Shown piece after piece: positions 1 through 7,849 of a stretch of DNA of 64,000 bases. The position numbers were made by a program, and so were the translations under genes. The notes beneath the pieces are model-generated. The model was given only the letters and a program-made list of their open reading frames with translations. It was not told the origin of the DNA and did no database searches. Origin of the DNA: Acinetobacter dispersus (GTDB lineage Bacteria > Pseudomonadota > Gammaproteobacteria > Pseudomonadales > Moraxellaceae); the NCBI RefSeq assembly GCF_009884975.1, contig NZ_CP041970.1, positions 2,914,001 to 2,978,000 of the forward strand, in the 5' to 3' direction. The stretch's first letter is position 1. The number at the start of each line of letters is the position of its first letter.

Positions 1-1038
1 AAAGAAAAACACATTGATGGTTTGATCGCAAACTCACAACAACACTTGGGTGCGGACTACCGTGTTTTCCATCAAGCAGCGTTACATGCCATCTTAGATG
101 ATATTAAAGATGACTTGGCTGACTTTGGTGTGACCTTTGACAAGTGGTTCAGTGAAGACTCATTGACTGACAAAATTGATGAAGCACTTGAGACACTAGA
201 TCAACGTGGTTACCTCTATGAAAAAGAGGGCAACATCTGGTTTAAATCAACTGAATTTGGTGATGAAAAAGACCGTGTGGTGAAACGTCGTAATGGTCAA
301 ACCACTTACTTCGCCTCAGACATTGCTTATCACTTAAATAAATTACAACGCGGCTATACTGACCTGATTGATATTTGGGGTTCAGACCACCACGGTTATA
401 TTTCACGTGTCAAAGCTGCCATTGATGCAATGGGCTATGACTCGAAGAAATTGACTGTGCTTTTGGTTCAGTTCGTCAGCTTGTGGCGTGGCGGTGAGAT
501 GGTACAAATGTCATCTCGTTCAGGCCAGTTCGTGACTTTACGTGATTTGCGTAAGGAAGTTGGCAATGATGCTGCTCGTTTCTACTACGTGATGCGTAAA
601 TCTGAACAACACATCGATTTTGACTTAGACCTCGCGGTTTCACAAAGCAAAGACAATGCGGTGTATTACATTCAATATGCCCATGCACGTATTTGCCGTA
701 TGTTAGAAAAAGCAGCTTCTACGGGAATCAGTTTTGATGCTGTTTCAGCACGTGAGCAAGCGAATCGTTTAGAACTGGATGCTGAAACAGAAATCCTATC
801 TAAGCTTGCTGCTTATCCTGATATTTTAGTACGCGCTGCAAATGTCTATGAACCACACCAAATTGGTAATTATCTTAAAGAGTTAGCTGCCCTATTCCAT
901 GCTTGGTATAATGAGCATAAAGTTTTGGGTGACGATGTTGCACTGACACAAGCACGTTTATTGCTTTCAATCAACGTACAGCAAGTTTTACACAATGGCT
1001 TAGAATTACTCGGTGTATCCGCTCCTGAGACGATGTAA
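1..1038 (+). CDS. argS: arginyl-tRNA synthetase, 3' portion (5' end outside window)
   Basis: The open frame enters from the left edge, so the N-terminal catalytic half with the HIGH motif is missing. About 346 C-terminal residues are present. They contain the end of the class I catalytic domain (IWGSDHHGY, then VQMSSRSGQ at the KMSKS position) and the helical DALR anticodon-binding domain to the end. The enzyme charges tRNA-Arg in the cytoplasm. The stop codon lies inside a stem-loop (GACGATG at 1029-1035 pairs with CATCGTC at 1060-1066). A SPOR-domain gene follows on the same strand. Identification is firm; only the truncation by the window edge limits it. Confidence 0.97.
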   Translation, partial: KEKHIDGLIANSQQHLGADYRVFHQAALHAILDDIKDDLADFGVTFDKWFSEDSLTDKIDEALETLDQRGYLYEKEGNIWFKSTEFGDEKDRVVKRRNGQTTYFASDIAYHLNKLQRGYTDLIDIWGSDHHGYISRVKAAIDAMGYDSKKLTVLLVQFVSLWRGGEMVQMSSRSGQFVTLRDLRKEVGNDAARFYYVMRKSEQHIDFDLDLAVSQSKDNAVYYIQYAHARICRMLEKAASTGISFDAVSAREQANRLELDAETEILSKLAAYPDILVRAANVYEPHQIGNYLKELAALFHAWYNEHKVLGDDVALTQARLLLSINVQQVLHNGLELLGVSAPETM

Positions 1039-1149
1039 ACAGCAAAGCAACGCTTTGCACATCGTCGCAAGACCGAAGGCTATGCCTGAGGTGACAATGT
1101 AAGCAAGCCCTCTTTGCATCGTCGCAAGACCGAAGGCTATGCCTGAGGT
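1029..1149. repeat. stem-loop plus two 33-bp direct repeats after argS
   Basis: A nested inverted repeat covers the argS stop: GACGATG/CATCGTC outside, GCAAAGC (1042-1048) and GCTTTGC (1052-1058) inside. An identical 33-bp unit starting CATCGTCGCAAGACC occurs at 1060-1092 and 1117-1149, period 57 bp. There is no U-tract, so it is not a standard terminator. It looks like a local intergenic repeat. The rest of the gap to 1306 shows nothing recognisable beyond the ribosome binding site of the next gene. Confidence 0.75.
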
Positions 1150-1306
1150 AAAACGGCAACCAGTAAATCAAAGCTTAAACACATGTAAACTTAAGCCATG
1201 ATTGTTTAACAATATGGTAAACAAAGCATTATTTTTTAAACATAATGCTTTGTTTTTAAGTAGATTCAAGTTAAAACTAATCTAATAGGATCAAGAGGAA
1301 TTTCTG

Positions 1307-1918
1307 GTGTTTGGAAAAACGCAACGTGGTGTATCTGAACGACCAAACAAGCCCAAAAAGCCACTCATTCCGAAGTGGTTAGGAATGCTTGTCGCAATTC
1401 TCGCGATCCTATGTGCTGGCGTGATGCTCATGCTTTGGCAACCTTGGCAGCCAGTCCCTGCAAAAAATCAGGTGACCTCTGAACATTATGAAGAAGAAAA
1501 CACCAATAAAGACTACCGTTTTTATGACTTACTTCCTCAACAGCAAGTGACACCTATTCCAGAACAAGCTGTACCTGAGGCCAAGCCTCAAGGTAATGTC
1601 GTGATTATTGAGTCACCAAAGCCTGAAACAACAACAACCGAAGATCCAGCAAATACTGCATCAGGTGAACAAACCACTGCTCCGGCACATGCCACCTATA
1701 TTCTACAAGTACGAAGTTACCCAGATCCCGACAGTGCAGATGCACGTCGCGCAGAGATTATTCTGAATGGTTTATCTGCAGATGTGGTGAAAAGTGTTGA
1801 AAATGGTCAAACATGGTATCGCGTTTTCTCAGGACCCTATGACAGCCAAGAATCTGCGCTTGCAGCGCAACAGACCTTACAACATAGCGGTATTGATTCT
1901 ATCGTGATTAAACGCTAA
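1307..1918 (+). CDS. SPOR-domain inner-membrane protein (FtsN-like)
   Basis: 203 residues. A short basic cytoplasmic N-terminus is followed by one membrane segment at about residues 25-45, a Pro/Gln/Thr-rich periplasmic linker to about 125, and a C-terminal SPOR domain from ATYILQVRSYPD to the end. SPOR domains bind denuded septal peptidoglycan, so a role at the division site or in cell-wall handling is likely. The start is GTG, chosen because AGAGGA at 1294-1299 sits 7 bases upstream. A strong terminator follows directly. It could be the FtsN orthologue or another SPOR protein, so no symbol is given. Confidence 0.85.
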   Translation: MFGKTQRGVSERPNKPKKPLIPKWLGMLVAILAILCAGVMLMLWQPWQPVPAKNQVTSEHYEEENTNKDYRFYDLLPQQQVTPIPEQAVPEAKPQGNVVIIESPKPETTTTEDPANTASGEQTTAPAHATYILQVRSYPDPDSADARRAEIILNGLSADVVKSVENGQTWYRVFSGPYDSQESALAAQQTLQHSGIDSIVIKR

Positions 1919-1930
1919 CAAGATCGCATA

Positions 1931-1959
1931 AAAAAAGGGAACAATGTGTTCCCTTTTTT
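1931..1959. terminator. bidirectional intrinsic terminator
   Basis: AAAAAAGGGAACA, a 3-base loop, then TGTTCCCTTTTTT. It lies between two convergent genes (SPOR protein and GST) and has a U-tract in both directions. Confidence 0.9.
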
Positions 1960-1970
1960 TATACTCAAAA

Positions 1971-2624
1971 TTATGCACATTGAGAATGTAAAGTTCGTTG
2001 CTCAGCTCGTTGAAAGGCTGGACGTTGCTGTACACGCTGTACAAAAGCCTGAATATTTGGATATTTACCATGTAAGCGGTTTTGGATGGCAATTAATGGA
2101 AATGCCATTTGAATATCGGCAAAAGAAAAATCTCCTGCAAAATAATCATGCTCAGATAAGTATTGTTCCAGATACAAAATATGTTCTTTCACCCGTGGAC
2201 GGACGAAACTTGCCTTAACACCATCGGTAATTTTTTCCGCAATCGGACGAATCACCCAAGGCACATGTTTACTGACACTATTCATCACCAAGGTCATGAC
2301 CAATAAAGGCATCAATGAACCTTCAGCATAGTGCATCCAATATGAATATTGACGTTGATCAGATACCTGTTGAGGTTTGAATTTGTTTTGAAGATCATAC
2401 TGCTGCTGTAAATAATCAAGAATCACAGCGGATTCAACAATCACATCATCCCCATCGACCAAAATAGGTGCTTTACCGAGAGGGTGAATTTGTTTAAGGC
2501 TTTCTGGTGCTGCGTAACTGGCTGACCTTTGGTAATACTCAACTTGGCAATCCACACCAAGTTCTTCTAACGCCCACAATATGCGGAACGAACGTGAGCA
2601 TTGTAGGTAATGTAAGGTAATCAT
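1971..2624 (-). CDS. glutathione S-transferase family protein
   Basis: 217 residues. The N-terminal thioredoxin-like half (about 1-80) begins MITLHYLQCSRSFRILW and carries the glutathione-binding signature VESAVILDYL near 63-72. The C-terminal helical half is typical of soluble bacterial GSTs. The family conjugates glutathione or reduces/isomerises electrophiles in the cytosol. The substrate cannot be read from sequence. The gene is monocistronic, convergent with the SPOR gene and sharing its terminator. Confidence 0.9.
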   Translation of the reverse strand: MITLHYLQCSRSFRILWALEELGVDCQVEYYQRSASYAAPESLKQIHPLGKAPILVDGDDVIVESAVILDYLQQQYDLQNKFKPQQVSDQRQYSYWMHYAEGSLMPLLVMTLVMNSVSKHVPWVIRPIAEKITDGVKASFVRPRVKEHILYLEQYLSEHDYFAGDFSFADIQMAFPLIAIQNRLHGKYPNIQAFVQRVQQRPAFQRAEQRTLHSQCA

Positions 2625-2721
2625 TTTTGTGCCTGCTTTTTAGCTGCGTAACTATGGTTTTAATCCCTCTCACAGTTACGCTTAGAATTATGTTTTGCCC
2701 AAGCACAATAGCACTTTAGTC

Positions 2722-3120
2722 TTAAAGAATCATGGTGTGAATGTCTAAACTACGTAACAAAGTTTTAGTGACAGGCGTTTTGCTACACACATTAAGAAGT
2801 TTTTCTTGTAAATCTTGTGATACAGGTTGTTTAAATATTACACGGCGCTCAATGCGTTCCTGTTGCTCACGATTGGTATGAAAATCCACTTCAACAGAAA
2901 ATTCACCCAATTCAATTTCCTTATGCTTGGCATACATACGTAAGGTAATCATAGTACATGAGGCCAAACTTGCGGTGAGGAAGTCATATGGTGCTGGCCC
3001 TGTATCATGCCCACCAAATGCTTCAGGTTTATCGGTTAAAAACTGATGCGTACCACTACTCACTTCGCCCTTCCAAGGTTCAGCTAAAGTCTGGACTGTT
3101 GCGTTGGCGATAATACTCAT
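2722..3120 (-). CDS. OsmC family peroxiredoxin-like protein
   Basis: 132 residues, full OsmC/Ohr-fold length. The two family cysteines are present, in LASCTMITLRMYAK and in LLNVCSKTPVTKTL, as in thiol-dependent hydroperoxide reductases of this fold. It probably detoxifies organic peroxides in the cytoplasm. The start codon overlaps the stop of the upstream pirin gene (ATGA), so the two are translationally coupled. That suggests a shared stress function. It matches the YhfA/OsmC-like branch better than Ohr. Confidence 0.9.
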   Translation of the reverse strand: MSIIANATVQTLAEPWKGEVSSGTHQFLTDKPEAFGGHDTGPAPYDFLTASLASCTMITLRMYAKHKEIELGEFSVEVDFHTNREQQERIERRVIFKQPVSQDLQEKLLNVCSKTPVTKTLLRSLDIHTMIL

Positions 3121-4064
3121 TTCGACGCCCTCATTTGATCAGGTAATACCGGTGCTTCTAGACGTTTACCTTGATAATCTGGAATTTCCCCAAAACGTGC
3201 ATCATGATTAATCCAGTCTTCACGAGCCTGTTTTAGACCTTCCATGGTACGGCCCACGAAATTCCACCATAACAGGATTGGAGATTCAAAGGGTTCACCA
3301 CCAATTAACAACAACCGATGACCTTGCGTTAATTCGACTTCAATTTCAGTTAAACCTGTCTCCAACACCACCATATTATCAGCAGTCAGTTCATGACCAT
3401 TAACGCGAGCAGTTCCCTCTAATGCCATGAAGGCATATTCAAATTTTGGATTCAAAGGAATACGGGTTTTGGTATCGGCTTGTGCCGTTAAATCGACTCC
3501 GACCAAAGGTGTATGCACTTGCACAGGTGATGTTGTTTCCAAGAAATCACCGACCAGAACGGTAAACTCAACCTGATCCTTACTCACCACAGGCAATTCC
3601 GGATAGTGTTCAAATTTAGGGTCTATATTGAGCTTATCATCTGGCAAGGCAATCCATAGCTGTGCCGCATGCATTTTCGTTTCACTATCTGGTGCAACTT
3701 CAGTATGTGAAATGCCTCGACCAGCAGTCATCAAATTAACTTGCTTAGGACGGATCATCTGCTTTGAACCCAGACTATCCGTATGCATCATGGTGCCTTC
3801 AATCATCCATGTAAACGTCTGCAAACCAATATGTGGATGTGGCCCCACATCTAAGCCATCACCCGCAGGAAAACTGACAGGTCCTGCATGATCGAGGAAA
3901 CACCATGCTCCGACCAAGCGTTTTTGTCGGCTCGGCAAGGCACGTTTAATAATCGTTCCCCTACCAATTTCTGCCGAACGAATGGTGAATTCTTGAATAA
4001 ATTGATTGATGTAAGTTTCGCAGTCTTTTGAATCAGAAATATCGTAGTCGTTATTATTGCTCAT
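3117..4064 (-). CDS. pirin family protein
   Basis: 315 residues, a bicupin. The N-terminal cupin carries the pirin metal-site block VGPHPHIGLQTFTW and the segment ISHTEVAPDSET. The C-terminal cupin has the usual FLLWWNFVGRT-like end (here PILLWWNFVGRT). Pirins bind Fe or another divalent metal. Some have quercetinase activity and others act as redox-sensitive regulatory partners. It forms a two-gene unit with the overlapping OsmC gene. Function beyond family level is not visible. Confidence 0.9.
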   Translation of the reverse strand: MSNNNDYDISDSKDCETYINQFIQEFTIRSAEIGRGTIIKRALPSRQKRLVGAWCFLDHAGPVSFPAGDGLDVGPHPHIGLQTFTWMIEGTMMHTDSLGSKQMIRPKQVNLMTAGRGISHTEVAPDSETKMHAAQLWIALPDDKLNIDPKFEHYPELPVVSKDQVEFTVLVGDFLETTSPVQVHTPLVGVDLTAQADTKTRIPLNPKFEYAFMALEGTARVNGHELTADNMVVLETGLTEIEVELTQGHRLLLIGGEPFESPILLWWNFVGRTMEGLKQAREDWINHDARFGEIPDYQGKRLEAPVLPDQMRASK

Positions 4065-4233
4065 GATATTGCTCTCTTTTACCTATGCTATTGCAATGAG
4101 TTGATGTATTGATCTTAACAATACAATCATTCTTCAATATAGTCTTTTAGTAATACACAGAGTGTTATCAATGAGACAATCTCAGTTCCAGTGAAGTAAA
4201 AGCCCCGCCTTGAAAATATGAATCAATAAAAAG

Positions 4234-4503
4234 TTATTTAGGTTGCATATCAACAATTAAGCCTGTTAAACGGCGAACCAATGGCAGTAAAACCAGCACC
4301 AACGGATACGCAATCAGCCAAGAGAACATCCATGTCGCCAACCACTTGTTCAAAAATTCTGGAATAAAACCAAGGCTCATCCACATATTCACAAATGACA
4401 AGGATCCACTCATCAAAAAAGATAAAATCAACGGTAAGATCCAAGCCGCATACTTGGCTGGTAATTTGGTGATAAGGCGTGGTGTAACTTTCAACTCCTG
4501 CAT
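4234..4503 (-). CDS. DUF2798 family small membrane protein
   Basis: 89 residues with two predicted membrane helices (about 20-42 and 54-80) and a short positively charged N-terminus. The segment LPLILSFLMSGSLSFVNMW fits the DUF2798 family as I know it. No catalytic motif is seen and no function is established. It is separated from neighbours by 51 and 169 bp, so it is probably its own unit. Confidence 0.75.
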   Translation of the reverse strand: MQELKVTPRLITKLPAKYAAWILPLILSFLMSGSLSFVNMWMSLGFIPEFLNKWLATWMFSWLIAYPLVLVLLPLVRRLTGLIVDMQPK

Positions 4504-4554
4504 CTTAAACGCGTTTCCATAAAATCATATTTAGTTGAGTTTGCAATTTCATCT

Positions 4555-4851
4555 CTACTTCTTCACTTGCTGTTTGAGATTTTTCATAAACTGACCAAAC
4601 TGAGGGAGAAACTCTTTAAATAGAGGATGATCATTATTTTCCAACATCACTTCACTAAATAGTTTCAAACCCACTGCAAATGACTTGGTGGTTTGATCAT
4701 CAAAAAAATCGGCTTTCTTCAAACGTTCCACAATCTCGAAAATATCATCATGATTGCCTGTATAAAACTCTAAACGCTCGGTATAAGTTGAGACTTGTCC
4801 TTTCGCATCTTTTAAATGTTGCACAGTGACATGGTATTGGTGCTGTTTCAT
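4555..4851 (-). CDS. DUF3861 family protein
   Basis: 98 residues from the chosen start. The start MKQHQYHVTV is preferred over two upstream in-frame ATGs because GGAG stands 6 bases before it and because the family begins in this way. The upstream ATG would begin inside the end of the preceding gene. Soluble, charged and without signal peptide. The function of DUF3861 is unknown. It lies 19 bp downstream of the PadR-Fur fusion gene on the same strand, so it is probably co-transcribed with that regulator. Confidence 0.75.
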   Translation of the reverse strand: MKQHQYHVTVQHLKDAKGQVSTYTERLEFYTGNHDDIFEIVERLKKADFFDDQTTKSFAVGLKLFSEVMLENNDHPLFKEFLPQFGQFMKNLKQQVKK

Positions 4852-4870
4852 AACGTTCTCCATATGCTTT

Positions 4871-5800
4871 TTAAGCACTTTCTTTAATTTCAACCTGCAT
4901 CAAGTCAACTTGATATTGATTAAACACAACTTTCAATGACTGTAAAAATTGTGCTTGTTTTGCTGTGGTTAAATCTGCACAACGAATTTGTAGTAGTTGG
5001 ATCTTAGACAAATTCGGAAGGTTAAATTTTGTCTCGGCACGATGAAATTGATAACTGGCAAGTAAACCTGCGACCACCAAATCACTAACCACACGATAGA
5101 CCGTAGCCAAGCTTAATTGCTGTTGTTGTAGGTTAAGCCGCTGATAAATCTGCTTTACCGTAAGATCATCTGACTGTTGCGCCAATATGGACAATACCGC
5201 CATACGTGGATGCGTGACTCGTAGCCCTGCCTGTTTGATTTTCTGTTGTAGCTCTAACATCTTTTCCCCCAACTTATAAACGTCCAATCGCAATGGCCGC
5301 TTGATCAATTTTTCAGCAATTTCATGAATTTGCTCTTGTTGTAAATCCGCGATATTCAGCTTTAAACGTAGTGCTGTTTTTAAATTTTCCATAGCACGAT
5401 GAATATCAATCAACTGATCATTATTATGAATTTCACGTCTCAATCGCAGTTTTTGTAGTAATGCCGCCAGCATGTCTTGCTGCTCTTTTAAGTAAACTTC
5501 ACCATATTCAGTCACCTGATATTGCTTACGTTCCACATCGAGCAACTGGATAAGATTCATTTCTTCCAATGCAGTCAGTGTTGGATAGATTGTTCCTGCA
5601 CTTGGGGTATAACCATCACCTACAAGATCACTAATCTCTTTAATGATTTCATAACCGTGTTTAGGGTTTTGTTGAATCAAATGTAGCACCAGTAGTTTCA
5701 TACGACCTGATTCAAATAAACGACCACGACGGCCTGAACGGTGATGCTCTCGATGCTGGATATCACGTTCGTGTTCGTGATGATCTGATACGTGTTTCAT
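4871..5800 (-). CDS. PadR-Fur fusion transcriptional regulator (YqjI-like) with His-rich N-terminus
   Basis: 309 residues from the chosen ATG. Order: a His-rich leader (HVSDHHEHERDIQHREHH), a PadR winged helix (from GRLFESGRMKLLVLHLI through GYTPSAGTIYPTL), a helical linker resembling the end of E. coli YqjI, then a Fur-type DNA-binding domain (GLRVTHPRMAVLSIL, LSLATVYRVVSDLV). YqjI is a Ni/Fe-responsive PadR repressor with a His-rich tail, so metal sensing is inferred. The Fur half lacks the usual His cluster and Cys pairs. The start at 5800 has GAG 10 bases upstream; in-frame ATGs at 5815 and 5833 are alternatives. Two copies of a palindrome lie just upstream, suggesting autoregulation. Confidence 0.85.
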   Translation of the reverse strand: MKHVSDHHEHERDIQHREHHRSGRRGRLFESGRMKLLVLHLIQQNPKHGYEIIKEISDLVGDGYTPSAGTIYPTLTALEEMNLIQLLDVERKQYQVTEYGEVYLKEQQDMLAALLQKLRLRREIHNNDQLIDIHRAMENLKTALRLKLNIADLQQEQIHEIAEKLIKRPLRLDVYKLGEKMLELQQKIKQAGLRVTHPRMAVLSILAQQSDDLTVKQIYQRLNLQQQQLSLATVYRVVSDLVVAGLLASYQFHRAETKFNLPNLSKIQLLQIRCADLTTAKQAQFLQSLKVVFNQYQVDLMQVEIKESA

Positions 5801-5834
5801 CTTTATTTTTCTCATATTGCTTACTTTACGCATA

Positions 5835-5882
5835 TTAAGATATATCTTAATTAATCTTATAGCAAGTTAAGATATATCTTTA
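5835..5882. promoter_or_regulatory. paired palindromic operators upstream of the PadR-Fur gene
   Basis: TTAAGATATATCTTAA is a perfect 16-bp palindrome at 5835-5850. A second copy with one mismatch lies at 5867-5882, centre spacing 32 bp (three helical turns). The position directly before the regulator's start fits autorepression by a PadR-type dimer. Binding is inferred. Confidence 0.65.
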
Positions 5883-5950
5883 AATTTTAAAATTCTGATA
5901 TTGAATGAATTATTTACTTTATAGGTATATTTTTAGAAAAGTTAAGTAAT

Positions 5951-5978
5951 AAAAAAGAGCACCTAAGCGCTCTTTTTT
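5951..5978 (-). terminator. intrinsic terminator of the ANT(3'') gene
   Basis: AAAAAAGAGC, an 8-base loop, then GCTCTTTTTT, 41 bp downstream of the nucleotidyltransferase stop on the minus strand. Confidence 0.85.
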
Positions 5979-6018
5979 AATATCGAACTTTAAATAAGAC
6001 CAACTTTTTAAAATATTA

Positions 6019-6807
6019 TTATTTGTTCAGGCCACCCTTCTTCTTAAGCTGTTCATCAATCCTTGAACTCAGGAAATCAACAATCGGCCGTATAGCTTGG
6101 TGCTCATCTTGCCAATTTTGCTTTGCAATCTTACCTTTATATTCTTGGCTCATGCGCTGCAAAACAGGCTGATGTTGCGGTTGTAACTGAGCAATCACCC
6201 ATTGCGCAGCCTGATCTTTAGGTGCAATCTCATTCGTCACCAAACTAAAATAAATACGGCATAAGGCCAAAATCTGATTACGCTCATCAGCATCCTCATT
6301 CCAATGCGCCACAATCGATGGATAGGTATCTGCCATCGCCTGCCAGAGTTGCGGTACAGGAATCTCAGCTGACCACTGTGTCAAACTTGGCCCTAACAAA
6401 GTACGATGATGCATTTGTGCTTTCTTCAATAAAATACTTAGATCTGGGTCTGCATGTTCGCTAAGTATAACACCTTGGCTTAACTCATCCCGCAACCATT
6501 CCCCAAACTGTAGCTGGTAGCTGAGTGGATAACTTCCCGAAAGAATATGATCTTTGTGTACGATAGTGACTTCAAGTGCACGTTGTACAGCACCAATCGG
6601 ATGCGAAATTTGTAATAAGGTTTCTGCCAGTTGTTTTCGTTGCTGGAGTGTCAGTGCTTGAGTTATGACAACCAAAAGATCCAAATCACTTTCTGGACCT
6701 AAACCACCATCAACAGCTGAACCATATAGATAAATACCAAACAGCGACTCACCCAGAAGCTGCTGTAAAAATGCTGTTAATTGTTCTAATTGCAAAGTCT
6801 CTGACAT
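6019..6807 (-). CDS. ant(3'')-II: aminoglycoside nucleotidyltransferase ANT(3'')-II family (streptomycin/spectinomycin)
   Basis: 262 residues, the full length of AadA-type enzymes. The nucleotidyltransferase motif YGSAVDGGLGPESDLDLLV gives Gly29-Ser30 and metal-binding Asp41 and Asp43. Glu79 in RALEVTIV corresponds to the catalytic base. The C-terminal part is the helical drug-binding domain. The family adenylylates the 3''-OH of streptomycin and the 9-OH of spectinomycin. ANT(3'')-II genes are intrinsic to Acinetobacter. The base composition matches the host, and the gene sits directly after the ancestral guaA terminator (6832-6862), so it is not island cargo. Confidence 0.9.
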   Translation of the reverse strand: MSETLQLEQLTAFLQQLLGESLFGIYLYGSAVDGGLGPESDLDLLVVITQALTLQQRKQLAETLLQISHPIGAVQRALEVTIVHKDHILSGSYPLSYQLQFGEWLRDELSQGVILSEHADPDLSILLKKAQMHHRTLLGPSLTQWSAEIPVPQLWQAMADTYPSIVAHWNEDADERNQILALCRIYFSLVTNEIAPKDQAAQWVIAQLQPQHQPVLQRMSQEYKGKIAKQNWQDEHQAIRPIVDFLSSRIDEQLKKKGGLNK

Positions 6808-6831
6808 GCTTTACCTCTTTCTCAATCGTAT

Positions 6832-6862
6832 AAAAAAGGGAGGATTTTCATCCTGCCTTTTC
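6832..6862 (-). terminator. ancestral guaA terminator, now separated from guaA
   Basis: On the minus strand AAAAGG, AGGAT, a short loop, ATCCT and CCTTTTTT, with one internal G-G mismatch. It is nearly the same as the terminator at 10220-10248, and it follows a copy of the guaA C-terminal codons. It therefore looks like the original guaA terminator displaced by the island. Confidence 0.75.
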
Positions 6863-6868
6863 ATTTAA

Positions 6869-6883
6869 TTATTCCCACTCAAT
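6869..6883. repeat. left attachment-like repeat (copy of guaA 3' end)
   Basis: TTATTCCCACTCAAT, identical to 10254-10268. On the minus strand it encodes IEWE and the stop, the C-terminus of GuaA. Just upstream the minus strand reads ST before IEWE, while true guaA reads AT, so identity ends at the 15-bp core. Confidence 0.8.
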
Positions 6884-7138
6884 TGTTGACTTAACAGCAT
6901 AATAAATTGAAAAAAAAGAATTTTTCCATATAAGAAAAATGCCGTCGTGCCTACCGTCGAAATGCCACCACTTATGAAAACATTGTTTTTTCGACAAGTG
7001 AGTGTGACGAAGGTTTCGCCATCTATCGCCAGCGACAGCAGCCGCGCCATATGCAGACCTCGATCAGCGAAAGTGCTCACAATACCAGCATCATACCGCT
7101 TCACAGCCCGATTTAGGACGTGCTTAATCCCATTCATA

Positions 7139-7167
7139 TTGACAACGCTTTGCGTTGTGTTTATGGT
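7139..7167 (+). promoter_or_regulatory. tetR promoter with operator palindrome between -35 and -10
   Basis: TTGACA (7139-7144), 17-bp spacer, TATGGT (7162-7167). The spacer contains ACAACGC-TTT-GCGTTGT (7142-7158), a perfect 7-bp inverted repeat well placed for TetR autorepression. The start codon is 32 bp downstream. Confidence 0.7.
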
Positions 7168-7198
7168 ATGGTCGTTCAAGAATAGGAATAAATTACCC

Positions 7199-7783
7199 AT
7201 GGCCCGCCCTAGAGAGTTCGACGAAGACCATGTGCTTGACGCCGCAATGGAGACCTTTTGGCGCAAGGGCTATGAGGGGACTTCCGCCCAAGACCTTGTG
7301 GATGCTACAGGTCTCGGACGCGGCAGCCTCTATGCCGCCTATGCGAACAAGCATGGCATCTTCGAGCAGGCGCTTCGTCACTATCAAAAGCGCGCGCAAG
7401 GCCACGTCGATCAACTCCGCGAGCCAGGTTCCCCTGTCGAACGCCTTCGAGAGTTAATGCAGGGGATTGTCGATGCCGATCTAAGCGCATCGGAGAAGCG
7501 TGGATGCCTCGCCACCAACAGCGCGATCGAGGTCGCCAATCGCGATGCGCATGTTGCCGATCTGGTACGCGGCAATTTCAATATCCTGACGCGTGGCATC
7601 GAAGAAACAATCCGGCGCGGTCAGGATGCTGGCGAAATCCGCTCCACCACCGATGCCGAGACGCTGGCGCTTTTTGTCTTCAATGCCGTGCAGGGGTTAC
7701 GTGTGCTGACCAGCACCGCCTCCACAAAGGATCGCGCCAAACTGACCACGATCATCGATCAAACCTTGAGCGCGTTGATCTGA
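7199..7783 (+). CDS. TetR/AcrR family transcriptional repressor (island)
   Basis: 194 residues. The N-terminal helix-turn-helix is ILDAAMETFWRKGYEGTSAQ-like and continues DLVDATGLGRGSLYAAY, within residues 1-50. A helical ligand-binding domain follows. The ATG at 7199 is chosen because AGGAAT stands about 9 bases upstream and family proteins begin with this MARPREF-type start. An in-frame extension back to 6947 would run through the promoter and operator. It probably represses itself and the dehydrogenase-MFS pair 66 bp downstream. GC-rich and clearly acquired with its neighbours. Confidence 0.92.
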   Translation: MARPREFDEDHVLDAAMETFWRKGYEGTSAQDLVDATGLGRGSLYAAYANKHGIFEQALRHYQKRAQGHVDQLREPGSPVERLRELMQGIVDADLSASEKRGCLATNSAIEVANRDAHVADLVRGNFNILTRGIEETIRRGQDAGEIRSTTDAETLALFVFNAVQGLRVLTSTASTKDRAKLTTIIDQTLSALI

Positions 7784-7793
7784 CCCCTTTTTT

Positions 7794-7822
7794 TTGACCA
7801 GTTATGGAACGATCATTAAATA
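7794..7822 (+). promoter_or_regulatory. possible promoter of the dehydrogenase-MFS pair
   Basis: TTGACC (7794-7799), 17-bp spacer, TAAATA (7817-7822). Transcription would start about 20 bp before the GGAG ribosome binding site (7840-7843). Weak match; read-through from tetR is an alternative. Confidence 0.4.
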
Positions 7823-7849
7823 ATTTCCACAACATCACAGGAGCTACAC

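Noticed and set aside
6019..6807. ANT(3'') gene as island cargo or integron cassette
   Set aside because: Its base composition is host-like, no attC site is seen, and it lies outside the guaA repeats, so it looks intrinsic.
6947..7198. In-frame N-terminal extension of the TetR gene
   Set aside because: The extension has no TetR likeness and would cover the promoter and its operator; ATG 7199 has a ribosome binding site.
6865..7266. 133-codon minus-strand frame across the left island edge, considered as an integrase remnant
   Set aside because: It crosses the guaA repeat out of the guaA frame, contains the tetR promoter and operator, and shows no recombinase motif.
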